A DNA stretch of 64,000 bases from Macrotrachela quadricornifera (Eukaryota; Rotifera; Eurotatoria; Philodinida; Philodinidae): the NCBI GenBank assembly GCA_022393335.1, contig JAJEKB010020868.1, forward strand, positions 581,556 through 645,555. Reading direction: 5' to 3'. Both the position numbers and the translations under genes were made by a program. The first letter of the stretch is position 1. The number at the start of each line of letters is the position of its first letter. Below are positions 22,706-34,231 of this stretch, piece after piece. The notes under the pieces are model-generated. The model did not search any database. It saw only the letters and a list, made by a program, of their open reading frames with translations, and had not been told where the DNA came from.

Positions 22706-24429
22706 ATTGAATAGATATTATACGATTCTTTCGTCGGTCATCATTGAATTAGAGATTATATATATCTATATATTGCCCGCTGGCTGACCAAATAGACGAT
22801 CACCATATTATTTCTTTATTACACAGCAGACTAAAATCTAGACGATATGATGAGAAAATATTGAAAAGAGACATATAAGAAAGAAAAAGAGGAAAAGACA
22901 TCGAATAGGAAAACATCAATTAAAGAAAGAGTCACTTAATAGAAATGATTGAAATATTTTTTTTGGTAACTAATCCGACTCGTCACATCAAATATGTTCA
23001 TTCTTCGAACGATTCACGTGTATCAATACAAATATCATAGTTATTGACAATTTTTAACTATAAAATAACGCTCGTCGCTGCGACTCGCTTCACCCTCGAC
23101 TGAGTTCTATTTATCATTATCTCTTACTGGTGGCTAGATTCTGCTCTGATAACTATGCTGGATACATGTGCATATATACACGGATTGCTAGTGACGATTG
23201 TTCTATAAGATCCAGTCTTTAAACTTTTTATTTCATTTAAAAAACCCTTCCTTCATCAAAAAAAACTATTTGCAAAACTGATCATGCCATTCAATTCCTC
23301 GATCCCGAAAACCTTTGCTAAACGTTAAGCGTCTAGTTGTCCTAAAAGATTTCATTCCTTCATGAATTTTTTTGACATTTCACCGCCACAACAATCAAGC
23401 TAAGAAACTATTTTTTTATTATAAATCCCTTCAGTCGATGGAATACCAATAACAATCTTTAATCGGCCCGAACAACCCCATGTTTCAGCTGTACTTAGGT
23501 CTGACCAAAACTTCTGGCAACATTAAATAAAAATATAAAAATGCAGAGATATTTTTAATTTTGCTTTATCAAATATTGAGGATAGTTGCCATGATTATTT
23601 ATACCAAGTTCGGCCCTTTATCATGTGTCATTTATTTAATCAATTAAATTATGTTCGATAGAATATGTTTACCGAAAAATACATAGTATCAGGCCTGACA
23701 AATATGGTAGATGTGACATCATATTGATGCCTTCTTCTGTCATATAGTTAAAAACATTGAATGAGTATGTATTCAACGATGATTATCAAACAATTTTGTA
23801 CATTTCGAAGCTGATATCTCTGTTTCTTTTCATATTTCATTAACAAAAGCCTTCGAACAACTTTCCATATAATACTTGTGACGTACAGTCTTGCCTTTAT
23901 CTGGCCGTTTGCTCGAGCCGTAAGAGAGATATTCAAATTTTTTATTTGTTATGTGATTTTTGGGACACCCTGTGTATTATTTTTTTCTTGTTGTATAGGT
24001 GAGTAATGTATATGAACCACTGGTGATTATTGACTCATCTGTTTAAATCTATTCGTTATTCCTTTAAGGTAAAATTTGATCGTTTCGGCAGACGTAAGCT
24101 AAGACCATCGAAGAATGTTGATAATCTCGATAAAATTCGAACACATTTTTCAAAATTATTAGATTTTATATGAAACGCATTGAGACACTACAAATGTTTT
24201 ACTTATGATGTGATTTTTATTGAAAACGCGTCTTCACGCAAGTCAAATTACAAACGCATTAACATGTGTTTTCCTAAAATAAATCGCATCTAAATACTTC
24301 ATTTGAGATGCATTTTCCAGGAAAAAAATATTTCCTAGTAAATATTTAAATAAATATAATTTTATTAAGTTAGAATTTTATTTAGAGAATAAACTAATAG
24401 TTAATCAGTCAAGTAAACATAATGTTTAT
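22706..24429. other. gene-free stretch between F-box gene and receptor gene
   Basis: Contains repeat copy 2 (23056-23140). At 23890-23985 lies a fragment ('gctcgagccgtaagagagatattcaaa' to 'gacaccctgtgta') resembling one end of the MITE at 41319-41682 ('gtcgagccgtaacgaagatattcg' to 'ctcaccctgcat'). No gene recognised. Confidence 0.45.
23056..23140 (+). repeat. dispersed repeat, copy 2
   Basis: Partner of 20766-20850, roughly 70 percent similar by eye. It lies upstream of the F-box gene. Confidence 0.5.
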
Positions 24430-25374
24430 TCATTGTAAAGCGTCAGGCGATATTGCAGGATGAATTATTCGTCTTGGTTGATGGAAAAATAAAAATATTT
24501 TTTTAAATTTATATGGATGTTCAGGTAATGCAACAAGACATACAAAAGGAAGAAGAAATATAACATAGTAAGATAAAAATTCTCCATATTCTTGATAAGA
24601 TTGACTTATTTCTTTTGATACACAACATAATTGTGCTAATTCAACACTCATTATTGGTATATAAAGAATAAAATAAAGAATAGATATTGATAATAATTGA
24701 ATTGCCATTTTTCGATGTTTTCGCCATTGAATATGTCTATGCATTCGGCGATTTTGAAGAATAATACGAATAAAAAGAGATATACTAAATATAATTATTG
24801 TTAATGTTGGAATTATATTATTAATAATACTATCTAATGTTCCGATTATTTTTGAATTATGAAAACAAAGTATACGACCACATAGTTCTTGACTATAGTC
24901 ATATTTATTTTCACATAATGGTACTAATATTACAATACCATGAAATATAATTATATAGAGTACAACTGATATTAATGAAATTAAATGAATACGACGGCGT
25001 CTTTTTATATTTAATGAATTGTTATTATTAAATATAAGAATATGTCGTTCAATAGATGCCCATGCAACAACTATTGTTGATACTGAATATAATGTTTCAT
25101 CTATAAATGTCCATAATAAACATAATATTGGACTATTTGGCCATACATATTTCAATCGATAATAATTAAGAAATAATGGTATATCAATAAGTTCATATAT
25201 TAAATTATTGAAAAGAAGAATAATAATAACATAATTATTAATAGCGTTACGTTGAGTTCGATTAGAAAGTATATGATAAAGAACAAATATTGAACATAAA
25301 ACTGATGGAATTAATGCAATTATAAATAAACTAAATCGAATTTCATCAGATATTAATGAACTTGAATATACCAT
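24430..25374 (-). CDS. rhodopsin-like 7-TM receptor (GPCR), intronless
   Basis: A single 314-residue frame with seven clear hydrophobic segments at about residues 12-35, 46-72, 83-113, 130-153, 186-207, 224-248 and 266-290. TM3 ends 'AWASIERHILIF', where 'ERH' takes the place of the class-A DRY motif. A Cys at the start of TM3 and one in the second extracellular loop ('LCGRILC') could form the usual disulfide. TM7 lacks a standard NPxxY; 'LPEHPYKFKKIF' follows it. No ligand can be named. Large families of such short, intronless receptors are typical of bdelloids. The start ATG gives the expected short extracellular N-terminus. No frame damage is visible. Confidence 0.85.
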   Translation of the reverse strand: MVYSSSLISDEIRFSLFIIALIPSVLCSIFVLYHILSNRTQRNAINNYVIIILLFNNLIYELIDIPLFLNYYRLKYVWPNSPILCLLWTFIDETLYSVSTIVVAWASIERHILIFNNNNSLNIKRRRRIHLISLISVVLYIIIFHGIVILVPLCENKYDYSQELCGRILCFHNSKIIGTLDSIINNIIPTLTIIIFSISLFIRIILQNRRMHRHIQWRKHRKMAIQLLSISILYFILYIPIMSVELAQLCCVSKEISQSYQEYGEFLSYYVIFLLPFVCLVALPEHPYKFKKIFLFFHQPRRIIHPAISPDALQ

Positions 25375-26571
25375 TTGAAGAATTTTTATCTATTTTATTC
25401 AAATTAATTGTATAATATATTCTAAAACACAACAAAAAAAGACACATTCACAAGAAAATTTAACTCTTTTTTTCTATATCTCAATTAACTCTTCACTACT
25501 TTATTTCGAATACCGATAGAATATGTACCGAGTTACTGAAAAGACTGTCAATGTCTACAAAAAACTATCCCTCAACTCGAGTCAGGTTGGATTGATCCGT
25601 TTCGGACACTGAAATAAACATAAAACTACAAAAAAAGTTATACTTTCGATCTATATTATCTATTCTATAATATACCATAAATCTCCAAATGTTCTCATTT
25701 ATATAAAGACTTATTTATTAGTTTTCATTGACGAAATAGAACGATTGATGATATAAAAAAAAGGATTAATACGAAAGATTAATGTACAAAAAAATTGTAA
25801 CTTATTTATTTGAAAAATAAATCAATTGCAGAAGATGTTAGTTATAACACAGATAAAAATCATATTCAAAAGATCATTAAGATTTTGGAATTTAAATGGA
25901 TTCATATCGATATTACCTTTCTATTAAATCTAATTGTGCTTTTTCATAAAACTATTACACATAATCTAAAGGATAGAAAATTTTTAAAAAAAATCAATAA
26001 ACAATTACAAAGTGGATCTCACGATATTAAACAGAGATTAACACAATAATAATCAACAAAAAATATATTTCATTTTTAACTTACTAATAATATATGACAA
26101 TTTTATCTTCTTTTTTGTCGGTTCATCAAAATATCCTTTCATTATTATTAATGTGTGTCATTTGCATCCGAAATAAATAAGTTATTTTCACAATAAGAAT
26201 TGTGACAATCTCACATACCCTTGTTAATAACACACAAATGAAAAGAATAATTTTTCATGCAGTTTTTTTTCCAGAGAATTATGTGTTGTTGAAAAAAAAG
26301 AACTTTTTTTTAAATAAAACTAATTCACCATTAAATATATTAAAGATAAAGATAATTCACACAGAGATACTTCCGTAGATTTTTGTTATTAACATTTATT
26401 CATTAATTAGACATATATATTCAATATTTTTAAAAATAGTATTATTCTTATGAGAGAATATTCATTATCATTTAACATATATTTATAATCAACAATCCAT
26501 TTAACTTATTTTAAATATGATTAAAAACAAAATATTTCCCTTGAAATAATGTTAACATTGGGTAATTGTCA
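25375..26571. other. gene-free stretch; one small unrecognised ORF
   Basis: AT-rich. A plus-strand frame at 25810-26049 (79 residues, ending 'GSHDIKQRLTQ') has no recognised domain and may be chance. Confidence 0.4.
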
Positions 26572-28200
26572 AAGGACAAGTATCGGATAAGGCCATTTTC
26601 TCGCCCACAAAATTTCTCGAAAGGAATTATATATTGGGAATCAGCATTAAGTTCTGATTAAAATGAGGCACTTTTTGCTGTCCTAAAATGACTTTCAGTT
26701 TTCACGGTCCATTGAGCACCTGTGAGGGACCTCAGGAACCTCGAGAAAAAAATTTTTTTCAAAATCTTTTGAACAATATATGATCAGATGTGAAATTTGA
26801 TGTTGATTCCAAATATGATATTAGAAATAGTAAAAAAAGAAGTTTTCTGTGAGAGAAGGTTATTTTACTATAGGAGGCGAATAGAAGGCTGCATCGCGTA
26901 ACCATCATTGGCCGACCTAGCAACGTCACTACAATGCCTAAAAAGCATTCATACTCATGTGGCATTGCTATTCGAACGAGAATCATGTTAAAAAAAGCTG
27001 TTCGAAATCGAGTTTTATTGAGTTTTAAAGTCAAAATACGAAAAACTCTACTAAAATCACCAATTTTGGGCCTTCTTCACTCCATATAGGAGGACAAAGA
27101 AATCTTAAACCAATGAGTAGCATACATAGATCGATGCAATTTTTCATGCTCTTTTCGAGTATGACTTCAAAAATAAGACAAAAAATGAAGAACATGATCA
27201 AAACATGAGAAATATTCGGATCACATCAAAAAAGTCAAAAAATGCACCAGTATTCACAGGTTATAATCATCAAAAATTAATTTTACAGTAAAACTCATAT
27301 CATATTTAGAATCAGCATGAAAAACTACATCGGAAAACATGAATCTTATTAAAAAGAATTTTTTGATGAAAAGTCGATTGAGGGGGAGTAGTGGTCAAGT
27401 TTTTGTAGGAAAATATTTTTTCATGAAGTTTATGTTTTCCGATTTAGTTTTTCATGCTGATTTTAAATATGATACGGATTTTACTGTAAAATTAATTTTT
27501 GGTGATCATAACCTGTGAATACTGGTGCATTTTTTGAGTTTTTTGATGTGATCCGAATATTTCTCATGTTTTGATCATGTTCTTCATTTTTTGTCTTATT
27601 TTTGAAGTCATACTCGAAAAGAGCATGAAAAATTGCATCGATCTATATATGCTACTCATTGGTTTAAGATTTCTTTGTCCTCCTATATGGAGTGCAGAGG
27701 GCCCAAAATTGGTGATTTTAGTAGAGTTTTTCGTATTTTGACTTTAAAACTCAATAAAACTCGATTTCAAACAGCTTTTTTTAACATGATTCTCGTTCGA
27801 ATAGCAATGCCACATGAGTTTGAATACTTTTTAGGTTTTGTAGTGACGTGGCTAGGTCGGCTAATGATGGTTACGGGATGCACCCTTCTATTCGCCTCTT
27901 ATAGTGAAACAGTCTTTTCTCACAGAAAATTTCGTTTTTTACTATTCCTAATATCATATTTAGAATCAACATCAAATTTCACATCTGATCATATATTGTT
28001 CAAAAGATTTTGAAAAAAATTTTTTTCTCGAGGTTCCTGAGGTCCCTCACAGGTGCTCAATGGACCGTGAAAACTGAAAGTCATTTTAGGACAGCAAAAA
28101 GTACCTCATTTTACTCAGAACTTAATGCTGATTCCCAATATATAATTCTTTTCGAGAAATTTTGTGGGCGTGAAAATGGCCTTATCCGATACTTGTCCTT
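26572..28200. mobile_element. 1.63-kb foldback element with 772-bp arms
   Basis: The left arm (26572-27343) and right arm (27429-28200) are inverted copies of equal length around an 85-bp spacer. Both outer ends read 'aaggacaagtatcgg' inward. The arms are highly similar over their whole length, with scattered substitutions, so open frames at 27034-26759 (minus) and 27633-28013 (plus) read nearly the same protein. That frame resembles no known protein. No transposase is present and the target duplication is unclear. Its right edge truncates a Tc1 transposase remnant. Confidence 0.85.
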
Positions 28201-28204
28201 AACC

Positions 28205-28744
28205 CCGTAGCTAACCGGTTAATCCATTTTTCGGATGTTTGGTCCAGCGATGAATAGTATTACGAAAGAGAGGGAATGAAAGTTCATCTGTAAAGATTGT
28301 ATGTGTAAAATCATCCTTTTGATGTTGGTTAGTCTATTGTATACGTCGTTTTATTATTATTAGATGTTAATATATGAGTAATTTTTGACAAAGGATTTCT
28401 ATAACCACATTCATGAAGACGACGACATATTATTTTTGCAGATACTAATGAAGGATATGTTGTTCATAATTTTGTTTTGATTTCATTAGCGGTTATTTCA
28501 TTATTTCGTCGAATATATTTACCAAAAGCTTATTTTTTTTTCTATTCCATAAAGTATACGTGATCAACCATTCCCCCTCAATTTTTAAGTGAGTTGATTT
28601 ATTTCAATTTATTGATATTGTAATAGTTAGTTCTGAGAGGAATATTTGTTTCACGATAAATAATAGCAACAGTTCGTACATCTTTGTGCCAAAAATATAA
28701 TATTGATATATAATGGTCCTTTAAATCACTAGATGATGTCGTCA
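28205..28744 (-). pseudogene. Tc1-type transposase remnant
   Basis: The minus strand reads an N-terminal DNA-binding region ('LYFWHKDVRTVAIIYRETNI'), then 'YIRRNNEITANEIKTKL', 'SAKIICRRLHECGYRNPL' and 'FTDELSFPLFRNTIHRW'. These match the helix-turn-helix part and the first catalytic block of Tc1 transposases. Several stops break the frame. The catalytic C-terminal half is missing exactly where the foldback element begins, and I did not find it on the far side. Confidence 0.75.
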
Positions 28745-28891
28745 TCAAATGTATACATGTCGAAAAGAAAAGAAATGATACTTGTATATATAGTCAACAT
28801 ATATCACAGCTAACGAATATATATCTCTGAAAAAATAAACTTTGTAATTGCTTTCTAATGGCAAGGAAACCATTGTATATAAAATTTAATT

Positions 28892-29116
28892 TTGTGCAAG
28901 TTCTTTTTTAGCGACAACTGTATATTAAATTCAACAAAATTCGACATTAATGGAATAAGAATCGTTGATAATATTAATCCAGCTTTAAGACACTTATATT
29001 TTAAGATCAAAATAAATGACAAAATTAAGTACGTTCACAAACAATCAGTCTGCTGGTTGCAGTCGAACCAGACAACGAAATTATCAAATGATCGTTTGTC
29101 TCATGTCATAGAATAA
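28892..29116 (+). CDS. unrecognised 74-codon ORF, possibly a fragment
   Basis: Encodes 'NINPALRHLYFKIKINDKIK' and 'YVHKQSVCWLQSNQTTKLSN'. The composition looks protein-like rather than random, but I cannot name the family. It may be a piece of a larger decayed gene. No splice context was established. Confidence 0.3.
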   Translation: MCKFFFSDNCILNSTKFDINGIRIVDNINPALRHLYFKIKINDKIKYVHKQSVCWLQSNQTTKLSNDRLSHVIE

Positions 29117-29347
29117 GCATCTGATAATAATTCGTAAACTTATTGTTCCCGTTTCTTTTGCTTTACTTGTGATAACGCTGTTTCTAAAAGTCAATGAAGC
29201 AAGCATTTATGTTTTCCAATAGCATTTCATTTTATTTCATGTATCTCCAGATCTTTGAGAACACTTGAACGTGCTTTAAAGTATTTTGACATAATTTATG
29301 GAACTTTAAGCTACTTCAGTGTAATTTAAAAATACTATGACCTACTT

Positions 29348-29590
29348 GGGCGTGATAGCAAAATGGTAATGAGCACCGCTTCGAGCCAATTGGTCGCTAG
29401 TTCGATCCCCGCCCCTACCCAACCTAGGCACTACCCAATTGGAAGGCAATAGGGAGGCTATTAAAGCCAAAGTTAAAAGCAGTCCAATCCGGGATTGCGC
29501 CCGTGTGACTTGTAGCGAACTCTGATTAGGCCATTCTAATTAACCCCGCCATGGTAACATGTGAAATACGGGAACTTTTAACTTTTTTTT
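29348..29590 (+). mobile_element. tRNA-derived SINE, 243 bp, with 12-bp target duplication
   Basis: It is flanked by identical direct repeats 'tatgacctactt' (29336-29347 and 29591-29602). The 5' part is tRNA-like: an A-box-like 'tagcaaaatgg' near 29355 and a B-box 'agttcgatccc' near 29399, at tRNA spacing. A tRNA-unrelated body follows, ending in a T-run (29583-29590), which can also act as a pol III terminator. The local G+C is much higher than the flanks. The exact duplication shows it inserted by target-primed reverse transcription and is not very old. Confidence 0.85.
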
Positions 29591-29602
29591 TATGACCTAC
29601 TT

Positions 29603-30440
29603 CTACATACTTTAAACTACTTTTGTATTTTGATGTAGGTTTCTATTTCAAGTCTACTATTTCTCCCCTTGATGTAAGAGCGGAAATACACAAACAGCAA
29701 GCAAGACCTACTAGATAATAATAGAATATTATCGGTTCTTGTAAATATGATTATGTCTTAATAGTGTTTGTCTTATCTACTAAAGCCATACAAATTTGAC
29801 TATATCTTATTGATAAATCATTTTAAAAAAAATATTAAAAAAAAGATGGTCAAGGATGATAGAATTTTCTGCACGCCAAAAAAGATCATAAAATGTAAGT
29901 ACGTAATTAGTAAGTTATATAAATATCTTAATGGTCGTTTGTTGAGATTCGGCCCCTTGATGAGTAAAAATCTCCATATATTATCCATAGTATTTATATG
30001 CCGAGGTCAAAGATAAAAAGAAGCACTGAACAAATTTTATTAAATTCAATAAAATCCTGAAGCCTTTTACCGTTCTTCGAAACTTTATATAGAGTACTAT
30101 AGAATTATTGAAAATGTTCGAAGGTTTCAAGATTTTATTAAGTTTGATGAATTGTGTTTAACGTTTTGTTGATCCTTAACATCGGTATATAGATACTGTG
30201 GATAATAGATGATGATTTTTATTCAGTAAGGGATCGAATCTTAACAAACGAATATTAATGTATTTATATACTAACTATGTACTTTCATTTTATGATCTTT
30301 CTAGGATAGGGAAAAGTCCATGATTTTTGATCATCCCCTTCTAACATAAACTCGTGTGAGAAAATATTGATGATGCATCTAAGAAAAAATTTGATTTAAA
30401 AATGATATTGTTCTAATTTGTCGATCGGAGACAACAATTA
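29603..30440. other. gene-free stretch downstream of the ABC transporter gene
   Basis: AT-rich. A plus-strand frame at 29768-30016 is Lys/Ile-rich and probably chance. Nothing else recognised. Confidence 0.4.
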
Positions 30441-33400
30441 TTACTGGTAATGTTTCATAATATTGATTGGTGTGTCAAAGTTCACAATAACACCTTTGTC
30501 CAATACAAGAATTCGATCACAATTAGCCACTGTATTCAATCGATGAGCAATTATCAGAACAGTTCGATCTCGAAATTTGTCAGCAATTATAGATTGAATT
30601 ATTTCGTCCGTTTTTTGATCAACATTAGCTGTTGCTTCATCAATTAATAATATTTTCGTTTTCTTCAAAATAGCACGAGCAATACAAACTAATTGACATT
30701 GACCAACACTTAAATTACTACCTGATTCAGCAATCCTCATAAGAAGTCCATCTGATTGATTGCTAACAAATTGCTTAAGTTGAACATCTTCAAGTGCCAT
30801 CCAACATTGTTCATCAGTATAATGATTAAATGGATCAAGATTATATCGAAGAGTACCACTAAATAATATAGATTGTTGAGGAATAACACTAAGATTGGAT
30901 CGAAGATGATTCAGTGTGATATGACTAATGTTAACATTATCAATAAGAATTTCACCTTGAATATTTGATTCAGGAATAAATCGAAAAAGACTTGTTAGGA
31001 GAGATGATTTTCCTGCACCTAGATATAAAAAAAAATAATAAGATAAAGAATTATTATGAATGTATTTTCTATACCTGTGCGACCAATAATACCAATTTTT
31101 TGGCCAGAATCAACGCGTAAATTAATATTTTTAAGAACAGGTTCCAGATCAGATCGATAACGCAATGAATAATTTCGAAATTCAATATTTGCAAGATCTG
31201 GCCATTCTGGTGATATCTCAACTGACCTTCTTTGATTGTCCTCTTCAGGTAATAGTTGTGCATATTCATCAACACGTTCGGCACTTGTCATCAAAATTTC
31301 TGATTCAGAAAGTAGTCGAATACCCCATGGAAACCATCTTGTCATTGAAATGGCAGACGACAAACAAAGTGCACCTGCTGCTACATTGATGTGATTACGA
31401 AAATATATTAAGAGAATAGCAGTAATTAGCATGAAACAGCAAGAAATAAGATCGGCTATCATATTAAACCATTGTGCTCCTCCCTGCATAATAATATTTG
31501 CTCGTGTATTTATATCAATTTTGTTAGTTATTAATTCTATAAAATATTCTTCACTTTTAAATGCACGAATAGTTGGTAAACCATTCAAAGATGCTGAAAA
31601 TAGAGCATAAATAGGACTACGAGTGACACTTTCCAATCGTTTTGTACGACGATTCGCTCGTAAATAAAAACGAATTAGGTAATAAAACACAGGTATTAAT
31701 AGAACACATAATATCAATGTAGATGGATTAATAATACAGATAATAATTATTGCTCCAATCACTATTAATAAAGCTTGTATAGCAGATATCAGTGTACCAG
31801 GTAATAAATCATCAATTGTATCTTGATCTTTGCTAACACGATTAAGAATACGACCAGTTGGATTACTTTCGAAGAATTGTACTGATGTATATAATAATCC
31901 TTTTAACATATTATTATGTAATGTGTTCGATCCATGTAACATTAAAAAAAAAGCATAAGTCATACGAAATATATCTGCAAGTACTGTAGCTAAGACTAAA
32001 CCTAGATAGACATAAGGAAATATCAATAGACGTTGCTGATTTATATATGATTGTCTTGTCCAAAGACTAAGCCAAATGCTGCTTGTATCATACAATATTT
32101 CCCCAATCAAAAGTAAAACAATAAGCAAGTATAAACCACATCTACCGAAAGTTGATGTAATAAAGAGTCGATACCATAAAGACCAACTAACACTTCCAGT
32201 AGCTGATGTTTCATCAGCAATAATTGGTTTTGTATCAGCTACTGATGAATTTATATCAAGCATACTCTCTAAATCGGATTTTTCAGTTGTTGTTATAGTA
32301 TTTTCTTCAAAAATAGTATTATCATCATGATCTTTTTTACTCATATGACCATTGGAGAGAATAAATATTTGATCTGCTTCGATGAGAAATTGTATTTGAT
32401 GAGTCACTAACAAACGAGTTTTATTTTTCAATAATCCTCTTGGACCAATACATTGTTCATAAATTTTTTTGGCTACTTTACGATCAACAGCTGCTAAAGG
32501 ATCATCCAATAGATAAATGTCGGCATCAGCATACAAAGTACGAGCTAATGATATTCGAGATTTTTGTCCGCCACTTACATTAATTCCTCGTTCTCCAATC
32601 ATAGTTAGATCACCACTAGCTCCAAATAGACTAATGTCAACATCAAGACAACATGCATTTATTACATTTCTATATCGTTCTTCATTAAATGGTCGATCCA
32701 AAAGAATATTATTACGAAATGTATCTGCAAGTATCCATGGTAATTGAGCAGCATAAGCAAATGAACTATCATTTGTATTAAATTGACCATTACAAAGATT
32801 CATTTCACTAAGAATAGCAGCAAGTAACGACGATTTTCCAGATCCAACTGGTCCAACAATACCCACAAATGTGCCTGCTTCGATCACTAAATTCATTGAT
32901 GATAAACAAGGCTCATTGTTATTCCACGAAAAAGATGCATTTGACATAACAATTGTTCCTTTTTGCTGTTGTTTCATTGAAGATGAGGTTATTAATGGTT
33001 CCTGCTTTTGTGTTGTCATTATACGCATAAATGTATCTATTCTTTGTGAAGCTGATTGTGTCTCACTGATTCTTTCAACTGTTACTGGTAACATATTTGT
33101 AATACTTAATCGCATTGTAATAAAAAACGACAAAGCTGTAAAAACATCAACTGAATTTAATGGATAATGTAAAAGCCAAGCACTGCCAAATGTAATCAGT
33201 GCAAGAAGTGGTACTGAAACAAAAATCTGGCTTGCATTAAATGAACGTAAAAGAGATGCATATCGAATACTTGCTAATTCATCTTGACGCATTTTACGTA
33301 TACGATCTTCAATCAATTTTTCTCAATTGTACATTTTAATAGCATGACATCCTCGAATAAATTCATTAAACGCATGAATACGTTTTTCACTACAAGAAAC

Positions 33401-34231
33401 TGTTATTTCACGTTGATACCGAAATCGGCGACTAAATGCTAGTTGAATAAAAATGAATAGAACAAATACAATATAACCACACAATGTAGGGAGTATTCCA
33501 ATAATCCAACTAAGAAGACCAAATATAATTATTCCTTCAAGAGGTCCTGCCCAAATATAATGCAGGTATCTACATACTAACTCGAATTTTGATGTTTCAA
33601 TAGATACTAAATTAATTATTTGAGCATTATTAATTTGTTGTAATGATGCCGTTTTCACTGATAATGAGTGTATGTACATACTTAATGTTAATGCATTACG
33701 AATTCTTGTACCAACACGAGTAGAATAAAACAGAATTAGTTGATAAAATAATACTTGAACAATTGCAGCAATAAATAATAATACAGCATATAGATAGGCA
33801 ATATTATTAATCGATTCATGTTGATTTCTTATACTAAACATAATTTGACGAAGAAGTAACGGCTGAGCAATACGTGCTACTATATTTGGAATAAAAAACA
33901 GAGCAATCAACATAAATTCTTTCCAAAATACTCGACTAACTATTTTCCATGTTGTTGTTGATGTCCAATCGTAAGAGTGTAATCTACGAAATAATACTGA
34001 AGCTTTATCATTATAAGGTATATCATCAAGATCACTGTCAGTTAATGGTCGTTTATAACTTAAAGAAAGCATTGGATAAACCCACGTCCAGCACATCAAT
34101 TGCCACCATCGAGTCCAAGATGATTCAGCCCATTCGAGAGGAGATGATCGACTTTGTTGATTATCTTTAGTATTATACGAATTAGTTTTATCACTGATTA
34201 ATGATTCACGTTCATTATCTTCGTCTTTCAT
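30441..34231 (-). pseudogene. ABCC/MRP4-like ABC transporter, broken by one in-frame TGA
   Basis: Two exons (34231-31075 and 31018-30441, phase 1, 'cacag|gtatag') give 1,244 codons counting the stop: short ABCC layout TMD1-NBD1-TMD2-NBD2 without TMD0. NBD1 shows Walker A 'GPVGSGKSSL', signature 'NVSGGQKSRISLAR' and Walker B 'IYLLDDPLAAVD'. NBD2 shows 'GRTGAGKSSL' (split by the intron), 'NLSVGQCQLVCIARAIL' and 'ILLIDEATANVD'. Such proteins export organic anions across membranes. A TGA at 33323-33325 stands in 'IKMYN-stop-EKLIEDR', where the family has Trp ('KMYAWEK'). Reading continues in the same frame, so it is a single G-to-A type change. The C-terminus after NBD2 is short ('INIMKHYQ'). It could be a young pseudogene, a null allele or a sequence error. 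Confidence 0.85.

Noticed and set aside
26759..28013. Similar 91- and 126-codon frames on opposite strands
   Set aside because: Both come from the inverted arms of the foldback element; no known protein and no splice context.
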